From: Tribonema minus
Lineage: Eukaryota; Sar; Xanthophyceae; Tribonematales; Tribonemataceae
Assembly: GCA_017506865.1 (NCBI GenBank)
Contig: JAFCMP010000490.1
Coordinates: 682,001 to 746,000, forward strand
Length of the DNA stretch: 64,000 nucleotides
Reading direction: 5' to 3'
Shown: piece after piece, positions 26,301-34,922 of the stretch
How positions within the stretch are numbered: position 1 is the first letter of the stretch
Layout of the letters: each line of letters opens with the position of its first letter
Program-made: the position numbers and the translations under genes
Notes under the pieces: model-generated
Seen by the model: only the letters and a program-made list of their open reading frames with translations
Told to the model about the DNA's origin: nothing
Database searches by the model: none

Positions 26301-29300
26301 ATATATTTCCTGGTGTGACCATTGTTGCCTGTCCATGCATGTGCGGCACATGATGCTTGCATTGTGTACGCTGGCAGAACGTGTTGCACATGTGTATATG
26401 TGTATACATTGCCTAGGGCTTGCATCAGTCAGTGTATCATGTGTACCAAGGGACACACTGGCCACAATGTGGCAACAGTACCCTGTGCCAGCCTGCCCCC
26501 AAAGTCATCAAGAATGCAGGGTTGGGGGGTGCCCAGGGTGGCCCTTGAGGGGGGTGAATAAAATGCTCGCACATTGTGTCTTGTGTGTGTAAAAGGGTTA
26601 GGGGCAGAAACCTTTTTTTTGGCTGGTGGTGTTCATGTGCTAAGCGTTGCAGGGCGGCTGTGCATGTTGCAGGGCGGCTTACTGGCAATGCAGATGTATT
26701 TCCATAGCATGCGCATAACATGATCTCAATGCAGCAGAAAACTTTAGGTGATGCATATGTTTCAGATTCAAGCAAATGCTGAGGAGGCGTTGGTCTCTGA
26801 CCTGCTTTAAGCGCAACTTACACAAGAGGCTGTCTGTCCCGGGGTCGCTCGCCCCCCATTCCTTTAGGAGGGGGGTGCTTTCTTGTAACCAAGTACATCA
26901 CAATATACTCCCAAGTACATAGCATGTGTATAAGCACGGGTGCCATCAACAACATCATACTCGGAGCGCCAGGCGCGTTTCAAGTCTGTCAATCTCTTCA
27001 TGGCAGAGTTCGAGGGTACGCATGTACATGCATTCACTTTCGAAGTTGTACATGCTCAAAAATGCACCATCACATGTCTGTATATGTACGCGTGCAATCA
27101 TCATCTGACGCACAATGGGCAGCTTCGACTCAGAGCATCAGGCGCGTCTCAAGGCTGTCAACCATGATGAAGGTCAATGAACGCAAGCATGCGCTTCAAC
27201 TGCTGTACTGCACTTCAAGCGAGAGTCGCCGCCTGCAGTACCCCTCTCCACAATAGGTGCGTGTCGTGAAGTAGCACGTCAGCCATGCTTCACAATGTCT
27301 TGTTGAAGTTCATTTTGAAGTACCTCATTTGGTGACGCTCCCATTGCCCCACTGCCTGCAGTACCCCTCTCCAGATCAGGTGAGGGTGCGGCAGTTCCTG
27401 GCCGACAGCAACGCGGCGCGCGGTACGCTGCTGCAGCACAACAAGGCCAACCTGCAGCTGCTGTCGCCCGCGTTCGCTGCGGGCATCGCGCGACACCTAT
27501 TCCGCCGGTGGCTTGCCAAGGTGGGCATTTGTTTGTACTCGTTTTGGCCGTATATTGCTGTTTCTGGAAAGGGGTCACAGCGTTTGTGCATGCATGTCAC
27601 CAGTGCTTGTATGCATAGACGAAGCGTCCGCTTGGAGCGCTGCTGCAGCTGCTGAGCACTGCTGCAGCAGCACAACAAGGCCAACCTGCAGCTGCTGTCT
27701 CCCGCCTTCGCTGCGGGCATCGTGCGACACCTGTTCCGCCTATGGCTTGCCAAGGCGGGCATTTGGTTTTGCGCGCTGCAAGATCTTGAATGGGGCTTCG
27801 GCAGGTGCATACGTGCCACCGGTGCTTGTTTCCATGGACAAAGCGTTTGCGTGGAGCACTGCTGCAGCACGGCCTCAGCTGCAGCTGCTGTCGAGCGCGT
27901 TCGCCGCTGCCATTGCGTGCCATCTGTTTCGTCGCCTGTGACGCTGGCTCACACGCCTCATTCAGTCGCCTTCATGTGTCCGTCGCACCACAGACATTGC
28001 GGCTCCGCACCTTCGGCTCTTCTGCAGGTGTCATGACTGTAGTGACTGTCTTCATATTGTATAGAAATGAAGAGAGGACAATGCGAATTGAATCGAAGAC
28101 GGATGGATACCCCTGGGCAGCAAAAGATTTAGCAGCTCTAACGTCTCATGCACTCGCCCTGATGTCACGCTGCCGCCGCGCCGCAGACGTGGTGGCTGCA
28201 CACCCCGGACGACAGCTTCACCGTCAAGCTGGCGCTGATTGTGCAGGAGCAGAACTTCGGCAGGAAGGACCCGCTGTTTGTGGTGCGTACTGCACTTGAA
28301 GTAGTACCTGAAGAATATGTTATCTGTCGTCCTGCATGAAGGCCCCCCTGTTCGTTGTGAGCGCACGTACTTTAAGTTATGCTTGAAGTAGAAGTTCTCA
28401 TGTGCTGTCGTCCTGCATGCAGGACCCCCTGTGTGTGGCGAGCAGACGTGCACGCAATGCACTCAAAGGTATCCAAGTACTACTTCAGAATCCTCAAAAT
28501 GCAAGTACGTGTACTGTTATGTCGCCTTACAGGGAGCCCCTGCTGTTCATGGTGCGCGTGTGCGCACGAACAACACTGACGTACAATTTGGGCTTCTTCT
28601 GTTGTGCTAGCCTCTGGATGTCCGTCGCTGAGGGAGCGATACCTGGAAGGACCCCCTCTTGGTGGCGAGCGAGCAGACTCCTTTTTACTTTTTGTGCCGT
28701 GTGTGAGTGGGGCCCAATGAGTGCAGCCTGCGCGGCAGCGACCGTTTGGATCAGCACGTGACCCTCTTCCCAACCCTAGTCCTCATGCCAGCACTGTGAA
28801 CCCGAATTCTAACCCTTCAGCACTCAGGTCACGTCGCTGCTTCCCCATGGCGCGTGCGCACGCGGCCGCTGGCCAGCTGTGTCTTCTGCGCTTCGCGGCG
28901 CAGTGCGGCGTAAGCAGCGCTTGCGGGCGTCTCAGGGTTAAGGTTAAGATCAATGCCTGCGCATGTCAGCCTGAGCGTTTTGACTCGTCCGTCATGATTT
29001 AGACTCTCACGATCGACGCGTGGGATCATGCGGCGCGGCTAAGACTGCCGTTGACTCGTGAACTTGACTCGTGAGTCTGGGTCACATGTCGCGCACTGCC
29101 GGCCGGCACGAAGGCGAGCGCGCTGCTCGCGACTACCGCGGCAGCTCAGGTTGTGACACACGACCTACCTCACAACCAACTCTCACCCGCAAAAACATAG
29201 ATTTGACTCACTTTTTTGGTTCACAGGTCTGATTCATGAGCCTGACTCACGAGTCTGGCTCTCTTGTCACTGGCCGCAGGCCGACATGATGGCCAGCGCG

Positions 29301-32300
29301 CTTTTTTGTTCCTCGCAGAGGCGTGGTACTGGGCATCAATCTGACTCACGATTCTGACTCATGGGTCTGACTCTCTGATCACTGGCTTCGGGCCGGCACG
29401 ACGGCCAGCGCGCTCTTCGTTCTGCGCGGAGGCGTGGTTTCGCGCGTCAATCTGACTCAATTTTGACTCGTAAGTCTGGCTCTCTCGTCGCAGGCCGGTA
29501 CTACTGCCAGCGCGCTGTTCGTTCTGCGCGGCGGCGTGGTGCTGCGCATCACGCCCGCGGGCTACCAGGCGGAGCTGGGGCAGCGCAGCGAGAAGGGGAG
29601 CGTCACCTCGCACCTCATGTTTGGGCAGGTTCGTACGTTTTCTATCGTGAAACGACGAACTAGACTATACATACCACCCCCCTCCCCCCCCCCCCCCCCT
29701 CCCTTACCCCCCCTTCTTGGGTTGGAAGCCGTAGATGGCAGGATGGGGAGAGTAGTTGCTGTTTCATGAGATAATAGCCATACCTCGTACTACGCGTTTG
29801 AGCAGGTACAGTACAGGACGTGCGCGGCCAACACATACACACACGTGTATATAGGCTGTACACTTTGGCATGCAGTCTGGAAGTATACAGTAGAAGCATA
29901 CAAGTCCTGGCTCCATCGCACAATCTGTACGCAATAAAGCCTGCTGCGCGGGCACCCGCGCCGTACACGTACGGGCATACTCATTTTGTACACTTTGTGG
30001 AGCAGGTACATTGGAGTATGTAGGGTTAGGATTAGGGCCAGGGCTAGCCCTCAGCTCACAAGCCTTAACCGCGCATTTCAGCATTTCACTATACACTCTA
30101 CGCAAATGCAGGAGGGCCTGCTGCGCGGGCACCCGCGCTACATGGACAGCTCATACTCATCCGTACTAGACGTCATCACACACATGCACATAGCCTACAC
30201 ACTTTCGGTATGTACTCTGGAGGTATAGAAGCATACATGCCCAAACTTCATCGTACGCTCTGCGCAAATGATTTCGTACACTTTGTGGAGCAGGTACATT
30301 GGAGTATGTAGGGTTAGGATTAGGGCCAGGGCTAGCCCTCAGCTCACAAGCCTTAACCGCGCATTTCAGCATTTCACTATACACTCTACGCAAATGCAAG
30401 AGGGCCTGCTGCGCGGGCACCCGCGCTACATGGACAGCTCATACTCATCCGTACTAGACGTCATCACACACATGCACATAGCCTACACACTTTCGGTATG
30501 TACTCTGGAGGTATAGAAGCATACATGCCCTAACTTCATCGTACGCTCTGCGCAAATGCAGGAGAGCCTGCTGCGCGGGCACCCACGTTATACCTACAAC
30601 GCGTACGCGGCCGTACATGTCTTGAAGTATACACTTTGGAAGCATGGGAGCACACAAGTCCTGACACTGCATTCCATTGTACGCTCTGCGCAAACGCAGG
30701 AGAGCCTGCTGCGCGGGCACCCGCGCTACACATACAGCGCTTACGCGGCGTGCCGCCACGTGGCGGTGTGGCGTATTGACAGGGCGGACCTCAACCGCCT
30801 GCTGAACCAGTACCCCTGCATGAGGTGAGCAACTTTGACAAGGGCGGACCTCAACCGCCTGCTCAACCAGTACCCCTGCATGAGGTGAGCGCTGACACCA
30901 TTTGAAGTATATACAGAGACCACTTCAACATCATTAGGGCAGACTTCAATTGCCTGCTCAAACAGTGCATGAGGTGAGCGCTGACACCGTTTGTCGAGAC
31001 CAAAACTTCAAATTTGGCACTGACTTGGTATAGACTAGTATGTTCATATAAAACCTGGCATGCAGCCCCCTCGCTTCAATTTTTTTATTAAAGGAAAGGC
31101 AGTGGCGGCTCACTACACCTTGTCACCTAGAGCTCTGCGACCTTTTGATTCGTTTCCAATTAAGGCTGCTGGAATCAGTACTCCTGCACAAGGTGAGTGT
31201 GACCTGCATTGACCCTAACCCACAGCTTCACTTCTGACCTGATCCGAATCTGCTCCAGACATCACTGCTAAACCCTTCATTCCAGTCCTGAACAGGCTGG
31301 GTGCATACCCCTGCATGATGTGAATGCGACCTTACACCACCTATATGCGTGGCATCAAGTATATGATGGCACTGTTTGACTCGTGGCCAATGACTGCAGC
31401 GGCGACCACAGTTATTGATGGAAGGCGCGTGCGGCTAACCACTCCTTGTCACCTAAGTAGAGCTCTACGATCTTTTGATTCGTTTCCATGTTGCCTTAAC
31501 TCTGTATAATCCGGACCTGATCTGGTCTTGACCTGATCTGATCTGGACCAATCCCAGGAGTAGTGCGACTACTCTAACCTACCCCTATTTCTAACCCTAA
31601 CCTGACCTATTTCCACCCCTAGATTATAAGCCTTGCCTTTCACCCCCTCGCCTACTGATCCTTGACAAGCTGCTGGCCCTCCCGCACGATGTCACCGTGA
31701 TCTCCCGCTGGCTCCAAGCGACGACACCAGAATGATTGTTTGTATGGAGACAACCCACCGCTCGACACCCAACTCTCGCCCTTGTTGAATGCCACCATCA
31801 TTTGAGCGGGGGGCGCATGCAGTGCTGGGTGGGGTCCACGACTCAACGACTCAATGACTCGCCAGCACTTCTGCTCGCTCTTGAACAAACGCCGGCAAGC
31901 AGGCTGAAGGGCGGCTTGACACGCACGCAATTGCCGCATGGAATGCGTGAATGCCGCGCCGCCCTGCCGCCCAGCACTCGCCTGTGCTTAGGTCAGGGTC
32001 AGAGTAAGGGTTAGGGTCAGGGTCAGGGTTGGGATTGGGTTAGGCAGCGCGCAGTGCACAGCGCGGCCAGCGTCTCACCAGCACCTCCGCCCTCCCTCTC
32101 GCCAAACGCGAGGCAACGGTGCCGAGCGGCTCCGCCAGTTCCTCGCAGCGCTGTCACCCTAGCCCTAGTTGTCGATGGCCGCGGCCCGCTTAGGGTTAGG
32201 GTTAGGGTTAGGGCACGCGTGCATGCGCTGCCCAGTGTTCCAGCCGGCTCGTGCACGCGGGCCGGCCCGCTAGCGCGGTCAGAAGCAAGCGAACGCTTCG

Positions 32301-34922
32301 CCAGTTCGCCCCACAGCAGAACAAACAATTACCCCAGTTCAACGGAATTTGAGTCCCATGTTGGAGAAAATTGCACCAAAAAAGCACCCAGTCTCAATGA
32401 CAGAAGGAGCAGAGGAAGTCTACTGTGATTCATCGCTCGCTCCGCGCGGCAGGGCGCTCGTGCTGCCCCTCGCGCCGCTAGTACGGTAATAAGCATGCGA
32501 ACGCTCCGCCAGTTCCCCGCGACAAAACTCATATTTAAAAAGGAGCTTTCGTTTTTCCATCAGAATGTTTCCAAGGCTCTGCCAGCTCACGATTTAGGAT
32601 ACAATGATATTGATCAAATCAACACGACATTCGTCATTGATGGCTTCAACTCAACCCCTATGTAAACTTATATAGTCGCATACTGTTGCTCGCTGCGCGC
32701 GGCAGGGCGCGCGCGCACTGGGCGGCGGCGCTCCTCCTCGTGCGCCACTAGTTGTATAGTAAGTATAGTACGATAGTATAGTACAATAAGAAGCAAGCGA
32801 ACGCTGCGTCAGTTCGCCCCGCGATCAACGCAGATGTCAAAGCTTGTGACTTTATTGCTTGTTCGCGCGACAGGGCGCGCGCGCACTGGGCGGCGGCGCT
32901 CCTCCTCGTGCCGCTAAGTACTGTAAGACAATAAGAAGCAAGCGAACGCTGCGCCAGTTCGCCCCGCAACACATCCAAATCCTGAACTCACAACTACATT
33001 CGCAACCCTCCGCGGCAGGGCGCGCGCGCACTGGGCAGCAGCGCTCCTCCTCGTGCGCCGCAAGCTCGCGCTCGACCGCGCACGCGCCCTCACGTGCGGC
33101 ATCGCCGCCACCGCCCCCGACGCGCCGCTCTCGCGCTTCTGCCGCGACGAGATCGCCGCCGCCGCGGAGCTGCAGCGCGACTCGGTCTCCAGCCTCATGG
33201 AGTGCCCCGCTGACGCAGCGCTGCTGCAGCAGCAGCATCAGCAGCAGCGGCAGCAGCAACAGCACCACCGCTCGAACGGCAGCAGCGACACGAGCAGCAC
33301 CAGCAGCGCGCACGACGCCGACGGCGGCGACGGCGGCGGCGGCGGCAGCGGCGGCGGCAGCGGCGGCGGCAGCGGCGGCGGCGGCGGCGCCAGCGACGCT
33401 CAGGCAGCGCCGTCGTCGCGGCGGCTGCCGAGCATCTCGCTGCCGTCTGTGCAACCTCCAACGAGCATCAGGTACTGTTGATTATCGGCTGCAGGCATGT
33501 TGCGGGGACCGCGCGCGTGCGCTTTTGTGCAGCAGATCTGGGATGTAGGTATGTAGTGCTTTTGCCAGGGCATGTCACTGGTGCAGGGGCGCGCTGGGGC
33601 GTCTGCGTGCGGCACGTTGTAATCAGGGACAGGGTTTTTTGTGTGTGGCACAGGCATGGTGACAGGTGCGTCGGAGAGTTGAAGCTGGCGCGACAGCGGA
33701 GTGTCACTGGTGGAGCAGCGGTGATGACGCAGCGTGCGCGTTGCTGTGGCTTTACTTGAACTGTGGTAACGCTCCGTCGATTGGGCGTGGCTCAGAAACA
33801 GCACACATCAGTCGCACCGCATGGCTGGCAAAGAAGACATCCTTGGACTACTGTGATCGTGTATATAACATCTACCTGTGAGCAATGGGACCTCTTTCGA
33901 CATCCTGAAGCGCCTTCACTCCCTTCGTACATACCCTCTCAGCCAGCACTCGTGCGTGCGGCCGCTCGTTAATTTGCACGGCAGAAGCTCCCGAAGCGCC
34001 TTCACTCACTACACACATACCCTCATACATACCCACAGCCAGCGCTTGCGCTCATCGACCTTCAGTGCGTCTCGCAGGACCCACAACTTCTGCTGTTTCT
34101 GTACAACTACCATCCCCCCCCCCTCACAGGGCGCTGCGGAGCCGCCACCCGCTGCGCCAGCCGTCGCGGCAGCGCTCCGCCTTCGGCGTGCAGCCGCCGT
34201 CGCCCGTGCCCGAGGGCAACGAGGCCTTCACCTACTCCACCGACAACGGCGCCTCCGCCGTCGCCGCCATCACGGCAGAAGAGGCGGCGGCGATACGTGC
34301 AGCCATGCCCACGGGAAACATTGTCCACGGCGAGTCTACCGCCGTGTTTGCGGCGGTGGTGGTCGCGGCGACGGCGGCGGCGGCGCCGCAGCCGTGCTCC
34401 CCCACGGCGGCGGCGGCGGCCGGCACTGCGTGCGCGCCGGTGCCGTATTACAAGAGCTCGATGCGGCGGGCAACGGCGCCGGCGCTGGCGCTGCCGCCTG
34501 ATGGCGTGTCGTATAGAGGCGGCGGCGCTCCGCTGGCAGCTGGCGGTTTCGACGATCGGCCTGCGGCGGCGGCGGCGGCGGCGGCGCATGAGCCGCTGCG
34601 ACCACGTGGTGCTGCCGCCGATGGCGCGCCGGCAGCAGCGGCGGCGACGCCCGCAGTGACGGTCGGCGCTGGCATCGATCACTCCGCATCGACAGTGCCA
34701 ATATCCCCTGCCGCGGGGTGTGGAAGCGACGGAGAAATCGCGTTGCGACCAGCAGACTCGCCGGCGGCGGCGGCAGCGGCGGCGCGCAGCCGCAGCACCG
34801 ATCTCGACAGGCTGAGCGAGCGGTTCACCGCACTGTCGGATGCGGTGGTCGCCGTTGCGAGCGCTGTCGATACCCTTAGGGGTGAGCTGCGTGCGCTGAC
34901 CGCGGGGCGCGCGCCGCCGTAG
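17392..34922 (+). CDS. voltage-gated-type potassium channel with cyclic-nucleotide-binding domain (KAT/HCN/EAG superfamily)
   Basis: Twelve exons join in phase: 17392-18024, 19075-19242, 19712-19857, 20802-21173, 22423-22725, 23538-23685, 27362-27520, 28187-28282, 29494-29628, 30700-30824, 33019-33471 and 34130-34922, giving 1176 aa. Exon 1 holds about five SPSxTQHGSE-like repeats. Exon 2 is helical. NVSPYIFDPS leads into S1 (LLVTLAAAFIIPVSLAW), then S2-S3 (VFGVDMLVQFNTA, WFVVDFVSTVPWELMF) and a weak S4 (LLKLLRFGR). S5 and the pore carry the potassium filter TIGYGDV; S6 is YAIVCMMVGATMYAYLCG. A C-linker leads to the cyclic-nucleotide domain (ALFVLRGGVVLRI, then ESLLRGHPRYTYSAYA as phosphate cassette). 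The tail has CAG/GGC-encoded Gln, Ser and Gly runs and a terminal coiled coil. It should sit in the plasma or ciliary membrane. Introns are full of exon echoes, and one holds a TIR element. Gating sign and ligand cannot be told. Confidence 0.9.
18107..18155 (+). repeat. donor-side echo of channel exon 1
   Basis: This degraded copy of 17990-18034 (GCCGACGT-AACGATGACG...CTGGTACGTGC) keeps the GTACGTGC donor and lies in the intron just downstream of the real exon end. Confidence 0.75.
18420..19060 (+). repeat. four acceptor-side echoes of channel exon 2, separated by ATTC microsatellite
   Basis: Copies of the exon 2 start (AG then CGCTGAGCGATGCCGGAGAC...GCGCGCCAACAA) occur near 18541, 18660, 18783 and 18931, ahead of the real exon at 19075. 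Each keeps an AG acceptor. The spaces between them are filled with ATTC/TTCA tetranucleotide repeats. The unit is about 120-145 bp, so an array of 'acceptor + exon start + ATTC tract' has been tandemly duplicated. Confidence 0.85.
20437..20700 (+). repeat. two acceptor-side echoes of channel exon 4 (S1 exon)
   Basis: Copies near 20437-20540 and 20598-20697 repeat the AG acceptor and the sequence coding APFLCW plus the S1 helix start. The first has an in-frame TAG in place of the CAG of the real exon. The true exon starts at 20802, where the phase fits. Confidence 0.8.
21290..22330 (+). repeat. donor-side echoes of channel exon 4 and four acceptor-side echoes of exon 5
   Basis: Two degraded copies of the exon 4 end (GCGCAGCTGCTC...CTTCGGCAGGT) lie at about 21300-21375 and 21520-21560. 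Four copies of the exon 5 start (GCAGAC-GTTCCAGAGCCTGTC...CTGCAGCACTACGAG) lie at about 21668-21765, 21869-21965, 22069-22165 and 22228-22325, before the true exon at 22423. The copies nearest the true exon are the most similar to it. Confidence 0.85.
23785..24020 (+). repeat. two donor-side echoes of channel exon 6 (S6 exon)
   Basis: Copies at about 23785-23881 and 23944-24020 repeat the S6/C-linker exon end (ATCATCAAC...CGCCAGGC-CGCCT-AAGGCCGT) with the AAGGT donor. Two more copies lie at about 26940-27020 and 27117-27165, beyond the inserted TIR element, so the element landed inside the echo array. Confidence 0.8.
24483..24659 (+). repeat. left terminal inverted repeat
   Basis: It begins ACACACGAGACACAATGTGC and ends in AAGCCCTAGG. 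It pairs with the right repeat over 177 positions with mismatches only near base 7 and in the middle (G/A). Confidence 0.9.
24809..25906 (+). CDS. unrecognised 365-aa protein of the TIR element
   Basis: The ORF starts at ATG 24809 and ends at TAG 25904-25906, without introns. Residues 1-65 are Ser/Ala-rich and polar, opening with MAKRSSSMDQFL, a style seen at the N-terminus of some transposon proteins. The middle is basic (AKNNAKTSAK). The C-terminal 160 residues look folded: NIDLGLARRYGG, KEVEAFAFTTTRANYRGRV, MYFKTKVIYVSRRRFNAGE, LKMCIDDLRLRHLI, and a strand-rich end ITYLDLTVPGAEELVIHMG. I recognise no DDE, tyrosine-recombinase or replication-initiator motif and no named family. Codon use resembles the host genes. 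Its place between near-identical inverted repeats suggests it serves the element; it could instead be cargo. Confidence 0.8.
   Translation: MAKRSSSMDQFLVRSDSSTATSDQGYSSAASSSAGGRKPAAAAADKKQRFEPSMALAAAASSGALPPPFPIFTQQSPAQQQEIVCRVGDHNNGGQGTPLPLSHCKTKLSKASGLAIEDPVEQHVQRLKQLTRPVPAKGTCDRHLRNQAGPRAKNNAKTSAKLVVIKHAAAEAVPLTGGLDRVLLQPEIIAKRNGLSAPGTLLHALINGLALPGTDTAPAKPLPFNIDLGLARRYGGKGPDGELLPGLDPKDCKEVEAFAFTTTRANYRGRVTDPGRNSVLNATMYFKTKVIYVSRRRFNAGELERALLKMCIDDLRLRHLINQNRGGDKMGEDAEWQAVSITYLDLTVPGAEELVIHMGSKRIGA
26412..26588 (-). repeat. right terminal inverted repeat
   Basis: This is the inverted partner of 24483-24659. It carries AATAAA at 26556-26561 in the direction of the ORF. Confidence 0.9.
27655..27945 (+). 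repeat. two donor-side echoes of channel exon 7
   Basis: Copies at about 27655-27765 and 27855-27940 repeat the C-linker exon (CACAACAAGGCCAACCTGCA...GGCTTGCCAAGG). The first is close to the real exon (27362-27520); the second is heavily worn. Confidence 0.8.
28325..28565 (+). repeat. donor-side echoes of channel exon 8
   Basis: Three short worn copies of the exon end (AGGACCCGCTGTTTGTGGTGCG-like) occur at about 28335-28362, 28418-28443 and 28532-28560, each followed by a GT. Confidence 0.6.
29090..29460 (+). repeat. acceptor-side echoes of channel exon 9 (cyclic-nucleotide domain)
   Basis: Copies near 29095-29130, 29276-29335 and 29392-29450 repeat GCCGGCAC-AC-GCCAGCGCGCT...GCGGAGGCGTGGT ahead of the real exon at 29494. 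The intervening DNA repeats a TGACTCACGAGTCTGG-like motif several times. Confidence 0.75.
29988..30560 (+). repeat. near-perfect 288-bp tandem duplication carrying an echo of channel exon 10
   Basis: Two adjacent copies offset by 288 bp differ at only a few positions (for example CCAAACTTC/CCTAACTTC and GCAGGAGGG/GCAAGAGGG). Each holds TTAGGG-like sequence, a pyrimidine-rich stretch, an acceptor and the exon 10 start GGGCCTGCTGCGCGGGCACC. A third, more worn copy starts near 30555; the real exon starts at 30700. Confidence 0.9.
30826..31325 (+). repeat. donor-side echoes of channel exon 10
   Basis: The exon end (AGGGCGGACCTCAACCGCCT...CCCTGCATGAGGTGAGC) recurs almost unchanged at 30838-30892 and more worn at about 30935-30980 and 31285-31322. 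Confidence 0.85.
32440..32930 (+). repeat. three acceptor-side echoes of channel exon 11
   Basis: CGGCAGGGCGCGCGCGCACT...CTCCTCCTCGTGC recurs at about 32448-32490, 32698-32752 and 32868-32922 before the true exon at 33019, each preceded by an AG. An AAGCAAGCGAACGC...CAGTTCGCCCC motif accompanies the copies, so the duplicated unit includes intron sequence. Confidence 0.85.

Larger units (their letters stand above)
24483..26588 (+). mobile_element. 2106-bp element with 177-bp terminal inverted repeats and one unknown ORF
   Basis: The left end (24483-24659) and right end (26412-26588) are inverted copies 177 bp long with only two mismatches seen by eye, so the element is young. Between them lies one open frame (24809-25906), then a CAG-rich stretch. 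It sits in the intron between channel exons 6 and 7, in the middle of exon-6 echoes, with CCCTAA-like sequence at both flanks. I see no clear target-site duplication. No catalytic triad of a known transposase is recognised, so it may be a non-autonomous or unclassified DNA transposon. The right repeat includes AATAAA (26556-26561), which could end the ORF transcript. Confidence 0.88.

Noticed and set aside
28283-29493. A missing channel exon between the C-linker and the cyclic-nucleotide domain
   Set aside because: Joining 28282 to 29494 is in phase and gives NFGRKDPLFV-AGTTASALFVL, the expected continuous start of the domain, so no further exon is needed.
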